From positions 901,073 to 965,072 of the forward strand of contig JNVV01000011.1 in assembly GCA_000733355.1 (NCBI GenBank): a stretch of 64,000 bases of DNA, given 5' to 3'. Source of the DNA: Falciphora oryzae. Lineage: Eukaryota; Ascomycota; Sordariomycetes; Magnaporthales; Magnaporthaceae. Below are positions 46,180-57,817 of this stretch, piece after piece; position 1 is the first letter of the stretch; the number at the start of each line of letters is the position of its first letter. Position numbers and translations under genes: made by a program. The notes below the pieces were generated by a model. That model did not search any database, had not been told where the DNA came from, and saw nothing but the letters and a program-made list of their open reading frames with translations.

Positions 46180-48199
46180 CTTGTGTTGGGCAGATGGTGA
46201 GCAGCCGGGGTTGGCAGGATGCGAACAAAGAAAGGAAGAAGAAACTGGGAACTAGTGGCAGAGGCGTTTCGCGCGCTGAAAGCCCGACGGGTGGGACACC
46301 TAAGCAAGCGACGAAAAACGGATAATGCTATAGCGCCTCGTGATGAATAAATCAGATTTTAAGCAAGTTAGTTGAGAACAGAAGATGCAAGAGGACTGTC
46401 GAGTCGTATTTGTGCAGTGGAGGTCATCAACGTTAGTAAGGTCAATGCGGTGTCGGCTAAGCTGCGCTTGGGTTGGTATTGTTGATGGCGGGGAGGGATC
46501 AGTGTGTGAGATGGAAATTGAACCTAGGCGGAGCTCGTTGCGGTGCGAGAGACGGGAGCTCTATCCATGCACCCACAAACTCACCCTTGCCTTCCGCTGC
46601 GTCGAAGGCCCCTCGTCGGCCCTTCCCCAACAAGGAGGAACCTGGGCCGGTAAGGAGCTTTCTACCCGATCAATTGGCTTTGCGAGAAAGTCATCCTGCT
46701 CCAAGCACAAGCTTCTCTGTCGCTCTGTCCTCGATCCCCGCCACTGCAGGCGCAACCACCACTACCGAAGCGAGATCGCTCTGACCAACCACGACCAGCT
46801 ACGTCGCGCCGTACACACCATGCAGGCAGGTAGGTGCCTATCTGCTTGCCTCCTTGCCTCCGTGCCTCCGTGCCATGGTGGTTTCGCAACCCGACTGCGG
46901 AGTGCCCCGGAGCTTCTTTCCTGAGTGGTGCAGCCCAACCAGATAAGAAGCATTCCCGGCCAGTTGGCGCCCGTCTGCTCCTTGGCTGGACGCCTTGCGC
47001 TCTCCACACAACACCAACCACACGGCACCTTCAACTCATCTCAACTTCGGGTTGGGCTGGGCAGTCACCGACCGATTATCTTCGCCGCTGACGGAAAGCA
47101 CCTTCCGTCCTCCAGTGGAGGTGGATCAAGATTGGCCGTGGTGCCCGCGAGACGCGGGGCGAGGAGGAAAGCGCCCTGCCCATTGGCCTCCTTCTAGAAC
47201 ACGCCCCCCTTCAGGCACCTCCTTGAGAACTGGGTAGACTGAATGGGCCCGATACGGTAGGCACAAGGCACAAGTTGAACTAAACGGGTTGGGTTGGGGT
47301 GCCATGGCGGAGATCGGCGGGGTTGTGCTGTTGCAACAAATGCGATGACGTCATTGAAATTACGTGCGAGAACTTGGGGGCTGGTTGCAGCTTGCTTGTG
47401 AAAGGAAAGAGAGAGAGAGCCAAAAGGCCGGTTGAGGGAAACAATACTCCGGGCTGCGTGCCTTCTTCGCCTAGTAAGCACCCGACCAGGCTAGTCAAAG
47501 CACACGCTCAGCCCCCAGTCCAGCTTGTGAGTTGAGAAGTTATTAGGCGCCGTAGAATGACCCCAGCCCCCAGGGTTGAGCCTCAACCTCGATCCGGCTA
47601 GACTGCTAGCCAAGGAGCCGAGCCATTGATGGCGCCCGCGTGGTTTAAATTAGAGAACAACACCCCCACGTACCTAGGTATCTGCAGGCAGACAAGTTCA
47701 GGAACATCTAGATCCGCTGCCTAGTACCTACACAGGTGCCAGTTTTTGGGGATGTGCCGAATAGGAATATATTGAAGAAGACATTCGGGTTATGGGTTGA
47801 GCAAGGGAGGTGGGAAACAATCGGAAAGAGGTATGGCCCTACCGTCAGACCACAACCCTTCTCACAATGCGGTCCGTGGTGGTGCGCTCGCCAAGGGAGA
47901 TAAGCGCTATCCTACATGTGACATCTCACGATAAATCGTCGTGGACAACAGTAGGTAGGCCAAACTGTGACCGCGAGGCAGAAAAGAGATGTGACCAAAC
48001 ATATGGAAAAGGCGGGGAGGGAAATTGTTCGGCACTGATGAGCAGAGGTAAGAAATGCGTCGCCCCCGGCTCGTAAACTCCGAGCATGCTACTGGCTAGG
48101 TAGACCCTATAGGCTCCGCTAGATCCAGGAGAGGTTCCCAACCAGGGAGCTTTAGGTGAACGTGTGTTTGACATGCATCTGATCGCCGGCTACATAATC
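46180..48199. other. Intergenic, 2.0 kb
   Basis: Promoter of the GH63-like gene and 3' flank of the phosphatase gene. Contains a TGCCTCC-type short repeat near 46845-46875. I looked for a gene and found none I can support. Confidence 0.5.
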
Positions 48200-50264
48200 T
48201 CAAAGCCTAGGCTTCAGGGCTGCCCGTGCAGAATTTGTAGCCGGCGCCGTGGCCTCCCCGTTGACAACAACCTCACCTGTCGTCCGCTCCCCGTTGCCGA
48301 AGAATATTACCTGCACCGTGAGATCATCCCTGGTTACACTGTCAGCACCAGCCCTCGCCAGACATGTCCGTGGTGTATATTTACTATATCGGAGACACGA
48401 GACCAGCCAGTCGTGTGTTGAGTGAACTTAGTCAACTGTACTTACCGGTACCTTCTAGAAAATGGGGACGGGAGGGTGAGTAGTGCTGAGACCTGCTCCT
48501 CGTTCTTCCCGCCGAGAGCGTTGCGGATGAGGTGGGTTGCCGCGTTCTTATCTTTGACGACAAAGCGGTCCTTGCCGTCGGGCGATAGGCCCCACTGCAG
48601 TATGCGGATGGGTGTCTTCTGGCCATCTTGACCAGCAGCGGCCGGCGTGCCCTCGACCGGGAGCCCGCTTCGTTGAGAGCCGAAAATGTTGGACCACACC
48701 GAACCGAGCTGCGACTTGGACTCGGTCGCGGCCTGGCTCTCCAGCCACTTGCCCACGAGACCCACGACCTCCTCGTTGGTAAGCATCTCCCAGAGGCCGT
48801 CCGTAGCCAGGACAAGGAAATCGCCCTTTTCGGGCTCGATTTTGGTCGTGGTGACCACGGGCTCCGCCGTGACATAGGGTGGCGTCTTGAGAAGGGCCGA
48901 GGGCGTCCTCCCGAAGAAGGATCGCCGCAACCGCTCCGACACCTCGCGAGACCATTTATAGCTGGCGTCGCCAAACGCTCGTGTCGGCTCAAGGCCGCCG
49001 AGCACTCGGCCGTTCCGTACCACGTGCTCTTCGCCCGGGTGCAGCTTGCGCATGCGGGCGGCCTCGTCTGGGTTGCCGCCTGTCTGGTCAACCGACAAGG
49101 GCGTGGCGGACCATTTACCCGACGCCGAACGACGGCCGAGCACGGCTCGCGAGTCTCCTGTGCAAGCAACGCGTAACAGCTTGGACTGACTGTCGTAGAA
49201 GGACAAGAGCGCGCATGAACCCGACAGCGCGGGGGCTAGAAGTTCTGCCGCGACCGTCTTGTTGTTCTGCTTGAGCACTTTCTCGACGCTCTGGTTGACG
49301 ATCTCGTCGTCTAGGCGCGTAAACCCCGCCTTCATAGCGGCGTCGATGGCGTCGGCGGATGGCTTCATCCCGGGCGCGGCGCGGTAGGTGTCGTTGAGCT
49401 CCCTCGCGACGGAGCCGATCAGGGCCTGTCGCAGCTTGGCAGAGGTCGTCCATCCACTACAGTGGTAGTTTTGAGACACGGTGTGTTTTTGGGTCAGCTG
49501 TCTCCATCACCTCCTCTTTGAAGCGCATCGCTGTTTCCAATCCCCGCAGCACACTTGAATCAACGATCGGGCGTTTGCACTCACGAATGGCCGTCAAAGA
49601 CTCCCCAGAACATCCAGTCGTTCTGGACAACAGATTGGCCGGCCTCTGACTTTCCAGGCACTTCGACAATTTTCTCGGCATGGTCGTCCTCGATAGGGTC
49701 ATTGCTGGGCAGTTGAACCAGATCGTAGCGCACAACACCCTGGCCTCTGTTGACAAGGTAAGACTGCTCGTTCTTGCGAAGCTTCTGGGTGGACTGATCG
49801 GGGTTGAGCATCTCAACGACCATGCGCCGCTCGTCCTCGGTGGTCTTAGATATGGGGCCTTCGCCGACAAATGTGCCTGTGTAGAGTTCATCGGCGCCTA
49901 TGACGAGGACATTGCGAGTCGGGGCGGCGGCGTCGGCAGCCTTGGCCGGGCTGGGGCTGTAGGCGCGGACCTGATCGGTGGTATTGTTGCCCCGGTACGA
50001 ATACCACGCGCCGTATCCGACAAGCGTGGACGCCAAGAGGACGGCGAGGCCGCGGGGATACATGGAGGACTGCAGGGGATCTGAGGACACATGCTCGAGC
50101 CGAGGCCGAGCGCGGGGGCGAGACGAGTAAGGACGAAGGCCGCTGGGGCTTCCGGAGCCGGCGTGTGGAGGCTGGATCAAGGTCCAGCACCTGCCGCCGC
50201 GCGCGAGGCTCCGAACAGTGTAATGACAGGTCGTTCGAAGCGCTCTCACGGTCGGTCGACGCAT
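48200..50264 (-). CDS. PTC5: Mitochondrial PP2C phosphatase, PTC5 / pyruvate dehydrogenase phosphatase type
   Basis: Exons 50264-49585, 49456-48446 and 48329-48200 give about 606 residues. An upstream GTG extends the frame, but the first ATG (50264) gives MRRPTVRALRTTCHYTVRSLARG, a good matrix presequence, followed at about residue 65 by a membrane segment (GLAVLLASTLVGYGAWYSY). PP2C metal-site motifs are present: WGVFDGHSGW across intron 1, CTGDSRAVLG, VLATDGLWEML, and YRDDLTVQVIFFGNG across intron 2. The family dephosphorylates mitochondrial targets such as pyruvate dehydrogenase E1-alpha, activating the complex. The orthology to Ptc5 is from overall layout; Ptc7-type is less likely given the length. 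It is head-to-head with the KPWE-motif gene. Confidence 0.88.
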
Positions 50265-51109
50265 TGAGGGGGTTGCAGCCTTGGTCTGGAGCAGCACCCC
50301 GAGACCAACACGAGCTTAATTGGTTTGGCGCGATGGCGGAGGAAGACCGGATCCCGCCTCGGTTGCCTCGATGCAACTGCTGGCTGGGCCAAGGTTACCT
50401 GGATGCTGCGCTTGCGCTGACATGTGCGTTGTGTTGGGTGCGGTGCGGGGTGGGACTCCGACCGGAGCACTAGGCGCAGAGGAAACTCCCAGGGCACAGG
50501 CCCGACTAAACCCATTCTGGTTGCCACCAAGGCGCGCTGCGTGACTGCCTAGAAAGGACCTCTCTACCTGTCATTGAATCCTAACCAAGCACAACGCGAA
50601 GAAAAGGAAAATAGGTACTCGGAGATTCGTATGGGAAAGGGCATTAAGTTTGGAGTTTTCCTGTATCTGTTTCGTCTCCTATTTCTTTCATTTCGCTGAA
50701 TGCCTTCCTCTGGCTGCTCATCATCAAATTTAATCGCCCGGCCCTGCCAGAGCTCAGCCGTTATGTTGTTGTTTCCGGGAGGCTTCCCGCTGGGAGTATA
50801 CTAGAGTCGGGCGCCGACGCACATGTAGTAATTAAAGCGCTGAGGCTGCCGATAGGGCAGTTGAGGGACGAGTCTAGTTGGTACATGGAGCTACGATGGG
50901 GTGGGCTGTCGAGCCCGTCTCATCGCCATGTTTGGTCGCCTAAAACTCGTAGCTCGAGTCGAGGGCTAATGACATCTACATACATACAACCCCGGCCACC
51001 GTCTATCGAAAAAGCTTTTATCCACAGCACGCATACTGCAAAAGCATTACCGCCGTCTTGTTTGGTCCGCTTGCCAAAGCCGAGCAGGTTTCTTTGGCGG
51101 TTGCTCGTT
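50265..51109. other. Divergent promoter, phosphatase / KPWE gene
   Basis: 845 bp between the two ATGs; no gene. Confidence 0.5.
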
Positions 51110-52106
51110 ATGGAATCACAATCCGCTGAGCAGCAGGACCAAGAAGTCCTCTCTCAGTTCCAGAAGTATTCGTGGCGGACCGACCTGGCCTTCCTTGTAT
51201 GTCAAGGTAACCGTCGGGACGAGCCACTGCCCCCTACGTATCCCGGGAGAAACAAGAGGGGATGGCGCCAGAAATACAGGGCTAAGATGAACTCGGTCGC
51301 CTACAGAAGGGTCTGATCGCCCTCCTAGGAGGCGTTGAGAAGCTCCACCCGGACCCTACCCACGTCGACCTTGCCCTCCACGCCCGTATTTTCTACTACC
51401 GCAAGGTGCGGCAGATTCAGGTCGACTTTTCCGCCTACAAGCTATGGATTAGTGGCACTATCGGCAACTCCACGCGTACGCCGGATCAGGACGTGCTCTC
51501 GGCGCTGTATTGGGCTCATGGTAGGGCCGCTGCCGTCCAGGGTCCGCCGCCACCGAACCCGGTCCACGCTGTAGCCACCCTCGCACAGAAATACGCCTTG
51601 CGCTCACCCGAAGCCGGTGTCACATTCCTGGATCCCCCATCCGGCCCCGCCTGGCAGCAGGCCGCGCCGAAGTTGGATCTGCGTGTTGACCGAAATGCCG
51701 TCAGCGGAAGCGACGCCGGTGACGCCGCCCCTTACCCGAACCACTTTGCAGAGCTGATCGCCGCCGTCCGAGCCAACAAGCCTGTTCCAGGCGTCCGGGA
51801 GATACCGGATACCGTCGTGCGAGACCCTGTGAGTGAATCCTCAAAACCGCCATATCCACCTGGCTTATGCCCTCCTTGAATCCGCAGTGGCATACCGACG
51901 TGGCTAACTGTCGCATCAAACACGATCCTGCGAACAAGGAAGTTAAGCCGGTGGGCAGGATGGCCGCCCCAAAGAAGCCATGGGAGGTCAACATCATCGA
52001 CTCTAATCAGCTAGGGCAGACTCTTTTGCCGGACTCTGGGGTTCAGCAGGAATTCCCTCCACTGAACCAAGATGGAGCACCGGAAAGCAATGCCTCGGGC
52101 CAGTGA
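51110..52106 (+). CDS. KPWE-motif peroxisomal import protein, Pex39-like
   Basis: Exons 51110-51196, 51307-51828 and a last exon from 51888 to the TGA at 52104-52106; about 276 residues. Exon 1 and 2 join as QKYSWRTDLAFL-KGLIALLGGVEKLHPDP, a small helical N-terminal domain. The middle is YKLWISGTIGN and a Pro-rich stretch, then FAELIAAVRANKPVPGVREIPDTVVRD. The C-terminus has AAPKKPWEVN, the [R/K]PWE motif of the small KPWE-domain family that includes yeast YJR012C, reported as Pex39 and needed for PTS2 protein import with Pex7. The acceptor of intron 2 is uncertain: an AAG acceptor at 51941 would instead join RDP to EVKPVGRMAAPKKPWE and drop 18 residues. Both options keep frame. Confidence 0.8.
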
Positions 52107-52493
52107 AAAGGCTCCGCGACTGGCGTGCTCTGATCTCAGTCCTCCCTCTGACAGGCATGTAGTTGCACGCTAGCCAAGTCTCGCTGACACCCAAACACTG
52201 CCTTGATGCGGGCCCCGCTCAACGCATCAACGCGGAGACTCTAGAGCGCCAGTTATGGGATTGTCTCTAGATGGGTAATATGGACGAAAGATGAACAAGT
52301 AAAAAAAAAGTCTTGTGTTCACAACATGAAACACATTCATCGCCCCAGATATGTACAAGCACAAAAGAAAAGAGGAAGCCCCAACTATATCGGATGTTTC
52401 TAAGCGTGTGACATCCTGCCCGCCATGCTCGCTCCTGCCTGACCCCCTTACTCTCGGCTTATTTCCTTTCTCACCACATGCTTTTCTATTTTT
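52107..52493. other. Intergenic, convergent 3' ends
   Basis: 387 bp, no gene. Confidence 0.55.
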
Positions 52494-55166
52494 CTATGAT
52501 CCATACGCTACCTGGCCGAACGGATTCTCCTCGGTCATGCCAGGGGCCATGAAATCGGTCTTGGGGCTGCCAGTTGCCTTGGCTGCCGAGCACCGGGCCA
52601 TAGTGGGTGAGCTATGGATGTTGGTCAGAACTTTGCACAAACAAGACGTGTATCTAAAAAGCAGCATCCAACAGCGGGCTTGGGGCAACGCAAAGGGACA
52701 AACGGGACGCTTACCTCCTTGAGACCACATCGGTGAAGTAGAAGTTATCGATGACCTTCTTGAGCGACTCGCCAGTCGACTTGGAACCCTTGTTCTGGTC
52801 GACGAGCTGCACCTTACTCAACTTCTGAAGTGCCACGGGCTCGACTACGTCGTAGGCGGCAAGGGCCGGGCTGATCTCAACCATGCGGTCACGCACAGCC
52901 GTCAAATCGTCAAACGGCAGCGGGGTGCCCAGGAATTCGCTAGCGGCACGAATGATCTTCCAGTCGGCCCGGGCGGCACCGGGGAGCGATGTTGCCGCCC
53001 TCGTCATCTGCACACGGCCCTCAGTGTTGATGTAGGTGCCCGTTTTCTCTGTGTAAGCCGCCCCGGGAAGGACCACATCCGCAATCTCGGCGCCCTTGTC
53101 GCCATGGTGGCCCTGGTAGACAACGAATGCGTCCTTGGGAATGTCCGCCGGGTCAAACTCGTCGGCGCCGAGCAGCCACACAAACTTGGGCTTGGTCTCG
53201 GCGACAGCGGCCGAGGGGGTCACGAAGCCGACCTCAAAAGCGCCGACTCTCGAGGCCGCCCGTTGCAGGACGTTGTAACCGTTCCACTCCTCGGTCAGGA
53301 AGCTGGATGCGTTCTTGTCGACAAAGGCGCCCACGAGTTCATAAATGGGTTTGGCATCAGGATGATCCGTAACTCCGGACCCCACGATGATCATTGGCCT
53401 CTTTGCGGTCTGGAGCTTTTTGCCGAAGGGACCAGCAAGAGCTTTCTTCAAGGCGGCAGCATCGACGCCCAGGTGTTCGAACTCAAACGTCGAGTCCCAC
53501 GACTCACCCACAACACCAATCTCGAGGTCGGAGCGGAGCCATTGTTTCCTGATGCGAGCGTTCAGAACAGCGGCCTCGTGCCTAGGGTTGCTGCCAACAA
53601 TTAGTATAGCGTCGGCCTCCTCAATGCCGGCTATCCTAGAGTTGAACAGGTAGTTAGAGCGGACGTCGACGCCGTGCGCAAGAGGCTGTCCTCCCGATGG
53701 CATGTCAAGGGCCAGGTTCTCGGAGCCCAACTTGTTGGCGAGATCCTTCATGGCGACAAGCGATTCGACCTCGGTCAGCTGACCGGCTATGACCTTGAAT
53801 TCGTTGCCCTTGGGCGCAGCCTTGGCATAACCCTCGGCCACCTCGGTCAGAGCCTGCTCCCACGAGGCTGGCTCGAATTTGCCCTCGCGCCGGACCAGCG
53901 GGATGGTCAATCGCTGAGTGCGAAGACCGTCGCAGGCAAAGCGGGTCTTGTCGTTAATCCACTCCTCGTTGACGTCGTCGTTGAGTCTCGGGAGAATACG
54001 CATGACCTCGAGGCCGCGCGAGTCGACGCGGATGCTGGAACCAAGGGCGTCGAGGACGTCAATAGACTCAGTCTTCTTCAACTCCCACGGGCGAGCCTTG
54101 AAGGCATACGGCTTCGAGGTCAGAGCGCCGACGGGGCACAGATCGATGACGTTGCCCGACAGTTCCGAGTCCAGGTTCTTCTCCAGGTAGGTTCCAATCT
54201 GGAGATCGTTGCCACGGCCTGTTGAGCCCATCTCGTTGGCGCCGGCGATGTCGTTCGCAAATCGAACACACCGAGTACAGTGGATACAGCGGTTCATAGA
54301 GGTCTTGATCAGAGGTCCAATGTTCTTGTCCTCGACAGCGCGCTTGCCTCCAATCTCGTGGAAGCGTCCTCTGTCAGCCCCATACCTCATCGACTGGTCC
54401 TGCAAGTCACACTCTCCACCCTGATCGCAGATAGGGCAGTCAAGAGGGTGATTGGCCAGAAGGAACTCCATGACACCCTCTCGTGCCTTGTGAGTGAGCG
54501 GCGAGTTTGTTTTGACCACCATGCCCGGCTGAACGGGCCATGCACACGACGCTACCGGCTTCGGCGCCTTCTCAACCTCTACCAGGCACATCCGGCAGTT
54601 ACCGGCGATCATGAGCTTCCTGTTGGCGGCATGCCGCCGGTTAGTCGTCAGGTCAAGCCATTCGAACGAGCCGTCGAGATCGTCGCACACGCGGGCAGAG
54701 GGACGGATTCATACTCATGGTAGCAATATCTAGACGGAGCAAGGCCAGAAGTCAGTATCAGAAAGAGAGGAATGAGTGAGGAGAGCGATCCGAACTCATG
54801 GCCAGACCAATACTCAAGGAGGGGTGATCGTAACAAACCTTGGAACTGTAGCTCCCGCCTTCTCGCATGCCTGAATAAGCGCAGAGCCAGCTGCGACCGT
54901 CAGGACCGACTGTCCCGAAAGGGGGGGCCAAGAGACCATGGCAGCACTGAGGAGGCCCGTCCCTACCTTCTATTGACACCTTCTTCCCGTCTGCGAGGCG
55001 GTTAGCAAAGCACGGCATGCCAATTGAGGGTCTGAGAAGCTGTTCACTGACCAATTGTGAGCTCCACCTTGGCTGGACGTTGGGCAGTGGCGGAAAAAGC
55101 CCTCGAGGCATTGACGGCGTGTCTGCCAGTCCGCCAAGCCGAACGAGCCAGAGTCTGTCGAAGCAT
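52494..55166 (-). CDS. nuo-78: NADH-ubiquinone oxidoreductase 78-kDa subunit (NDUFS1)
   Basis: Six exons: 55166-55052, 54990-54967, 54890-54839, 54729-54715, 54619-52715 and 52611-52494; 742 residues, the expected size. Exons 2 and 4 are only 24 and 15 bases. The N-terminus MLRQTLARSAWRTGRHAVNAS is a matrix presequence. Then come the 2Fe-2S ferredoxin domain ([41 protein letters not shown]), HPLDCPICDQGGECDLQDQS (His-Cys cluster), NRCIHCTRCVRFA with VIDLCPVGAL (4Fe-4S cluster), and a molybdopterin-like domain. The last exon adds SSPTMARCSAAK...NPFGQVAYGS. This is the largest complex I subunit, carrying N1b, N4 and N5 in the matrix arm. A stop just inside intron 5 would give a shorter tail if unspliced. 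Confidence 0.96.
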
Positions 55167-55850
55167 CGTATCGTCTCGGCGGATCGAAGCCGGTGGCGCG
55201 GTCTGAGAGGGGAGAGTGGGTGCGGTGGTTGTTAAGCGTGAGGTCTGGTCAGGTTCAATCGCGTCGACGGCGAGGGTGCTGAAGGTAGTTCCTGTGCCGC
55301 AGTCAGTCTTTTGGATCTCGGGTGGACTGCGGTTATTCCGGCATTATTATCTCGTGTCGTGCGATTGGCCAACTCAACGACTGGAGCGGGGCCCGAGACG
55401 TCCTTGGCATGGCAGCTTCGAGTGGATCCTGCTTGAGCGCTCACCCCCACCTGGTTCAAGGTTCAAATTCCGCTTGGAATTTTTCCCTCCTTTTTTTTTC
55501 TTCCTTCCTCCCCACAACAAATTGTATGATGAGCAGAATTTCTCGTAGGTGAACTTGCGCCCTGGGTGCTCCGACTCGTTCGGAGCCTTGGCTTCTGTCG
55601 AGTCTTCCTCTATTTTGTGCTCTAGATCAATACCTCGGCTCCGTTTATGGAAGCGCGTGAGGGACTCGGACTCTTTTGGGTCTGGGTCTCGATGGCCAGG
55701 GCCTCTTACCGCCGGCAGCTACATGAACCCGCCCACCCGGCACTATCGAAATTTCTCAGCCTCGTCTCCCCCCACGCTCGACTGATTTGAGGCGACTGAT
55801 GTCCGCATTGCGCAGCCAGGAGCGTCAGCGCTGGTCAGGGGGGTCACTGC
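55167..55850. other. Intergenic, nuo-78 upstream region
   Basis: 684 bp between the nuo-78 ATG and the end of the next gene on the same strand; no gene seen. Confidence 0.5.
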
Positions 55851-56489
55851 CTAATGTTCGTCCGGCATCGGCCTTTCGGCTCCCACAAAACCCTCCAGCG
55901 CGATTTCTTCTCTCTCCAGGATTGCCTCCCATTTTGCCCGCAAGCTTGCCATGTGCATGAAGAATTCGTCGATGTGATGGACCCCTTCCTCGGCCACCAG
56001 GCCCAACTGCCGGAGGCTGTTCTCTCGGTTGAGAGGCTCTTCTTCGCCATGGAATTGCTCCCACACTCTCAGTTCCTGAGCTGTCCCTTCCATGTTGTAG
56101 GTTGTTTTCGGGTCGATTGGGGCACCCATGGCAGCCATGATGCCTCGCGCGTCATCGATCCGAACTCCAGGCTCTGTTTCTCCCACGGGCCTCTGTACTT
56201 GCTCGTACATGAGACTACTCTGCTCGATGCGGCGCTTCTCTTGGTGAACGAGGTGATGAAAGTTAAGCCGGACCTCGTGTTGGTATGCATCAATGGTCTC
56301 TAGCATGCGCTTGACTCTCTCCACTCTATCCCGGGCCGGCTGCGTTGTCGGTTGTGTGAAGTCTTCCTGCGCCAGCACAAAGATGACAGGGTCTATGTGG
56401 GTGAGTTTGGGCAATAAGAGCATGCCAATGGACTGCTGGGCATCAGCTGGGGGCTCCCGCTCGTTGGCTGGAGGTGGTGGTGGATCCAT
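55851..56489 (-). CDS. Unrecognised small protein, helical, at edge of AT-rich block
   Basis: One uninterrupted frame of 212 residues from the first ATG at 56489 (a TTG extends it to 56558). It opens MDPPPPPANEREPPADAQQSIG, followed by LPKLTHIDPVIFVLAQEDFTQP and long charged stretches (RDRVERVKRMLETIDAYQHEV, HQEKRRIEQSSLMYEQVQ, MHMASLRAKWEAILEREE) that would form helices or coiled coil. Composition is gene-like and unlike the RIP-altered DNA 150 bp further on. I do not recognise a family and assign no function. It could be lineage-specific. Confidence 0.6.
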   Translation of the reverse strand: MDPPPPPANEREPPADAQQSIGMLLLPKLTHIDPVIFVLAQEDFTQPTTQPARDRVERVKRMLETIDAYQHEVRLNFHHLVHQEKRRIEQSSLMYEQVQRPVGETEPGVRIDDARGIMAAMGAPIDPKTTYNMEGTAQELRVWEQFHGEEEPLNRENSLRQLGLVAEEGVHHIDEFFMHMASLRAKWEAILEREEIALEGFVGAERPMPDEH

Positions 56490-57516
56490 GTCGGCTGGTA
56501 GGTTGAGCGAACAACGTCCAAGTTGATGTCCTTGACGCTCGCGTGATCTGAGGATCAAGGAGGAATATGACAGTCTCCAAGTCTGAGAAAGAATTCAGGA
56601 ACTGAACTCGATCGACAAGCCTAAGTAACGCAACCTAGAAAATCACAAAAGGAGCGCAAGTTCCGTTGTGGCCAGGCGCGTGTGGATGCAAACGTGCCGG
56701 GTCGTTTGGCTAAAAAAGCGTCACAGTTCAGGGGAGCGACAACATCCTTACTAGGTGTTAAAAGGCTGGATCCCATTAGCCTATCTACGAGCTCCTACCC
56801 GAAGCTGGTGCTGCTAACCCTAGACTTTAAAGCTTTTAACCTTCGCTTTACAACTAAGAGCGATCCACGTTTATTTTCCAAAAGCAGGTTAAATTTTTTA
56901 AAATTAAAATATTACAGGTAAGGGTTAATAAAGGGATTTTTGTGGAGTGGTGTTAAAAGAACTAATATATTTAGCTAGGGTTGGGTGCATAAGCCCAATA
57001 TACCCTATACTACCCTTTTTAAATTATTTGCTTTGTACTATTATGAGGTTATGCATAAAAATAGCGGGCAAGGTTTATAACGTGTTTAAAAGTAGCTTAC
57101 AGCATTTATAACACCTACTAGAAGCTTAAAAGCGACTTACAGCTTTTATAAAATGCTTAAGCACCTAAATTAACCGTTATAGGTCGTACTAACTCGTTTA
57201 CCCTGCACATTTACCCTGCACAAAATTAATTAGGGGTTAATTTGAATAAGTTAAATTTAAAAGCCCAACGCGGAAATGGGTTTAGTGGTTGTAAGAAAAT
57301 TTTATATAAAACAAATTTTCAGAAAATCAAGTTGGGTACCAGACCCCCTTAGGGCGGAAAACCCCCGGGATCGACGTCGAAAGGTATATAAAAAAAGCGA
57401 TTATTAGCGCCTTTTAACTGCAATACCAGCCTGTTCCACCCACTAAGCTTGAAGCCCCGACAGCGCTATTTTTAACGCCTGTTAAGGCCTAACCCAATTA
57501 AACATAACCCTGCTAG
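56490..57516. other. Transition into AT-rich repeat DNA
   Basis: Composition changes at about 56.75-56.9 kb from gene-like to AT-rich with dense TTAA/TTTA words. Similar GCTTATAA-type phrases recur at 57040-57150. Presumably RIP-altered repeat debris; no coding trace readable. Confidence 0.6.
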
Positions 57517-57589
57517 GCCCTCGTGGTGCAGTGGTTCAGCACTAGGAGGTCCTCTTCGGAGGGCGCAGGTTCGATTCCTGCTGAAGGCA
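57517..57589 (+). tRNA. tRNA-like sequence, probably pseudo-tRNA or tRNA-derived repeat
   Basis: 73 bases with a GCCCTCG / TGAAGGC acceptor stem (one C-A mismatch), perfect D stem GTGC/GCAC, perfect T stem GCAGG/CCTGC, A box TGGTGCAGTGG, B box GGTTCGATTCC, and a T-run 7 bases after the end. The 22 bases between D and T stems do not form an anticodon stem; they prefer a CCTC-TTCG-GAGG hairpin. So no anticodon can be assigned. It may be a dead tRNA or the head of a SINE. Confidence 0.4.
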
Positions 57590-57817
57590 CCAGGTCTTTT
57601 TGTGTCTCGCGCGAACGTGCACAAAAAAGACCTCGAACTACCCCGACGTCCCACGTAACGAACCCACAAAAGAAGCCCCACAAACAACAACCTTTATTAA
57701 CTATCGACGAACCCACAAACCCGCACCGAAAGAAAAAGCTACTCGTTAGGCTCGCATTACGGGGTTTTTTTTCCCCGAACCGTACCCCCACCCCTAGCTT
57801 AGTAACTTAAGCGTACG

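Noticed and set aside
46180..48199. A missed gene in the 2-kb gap
   Set aside because: Only short frames with low-complexity products; no splice-consistent chain with conserved blocks.
57472..57810. Frames encoding VPSAGIEPAPSEEDLL-type peptides
   Set aside because: This is the known false protein produced by translating tRNA-like DNA; the segment is better explained by the tRNA-like unit.
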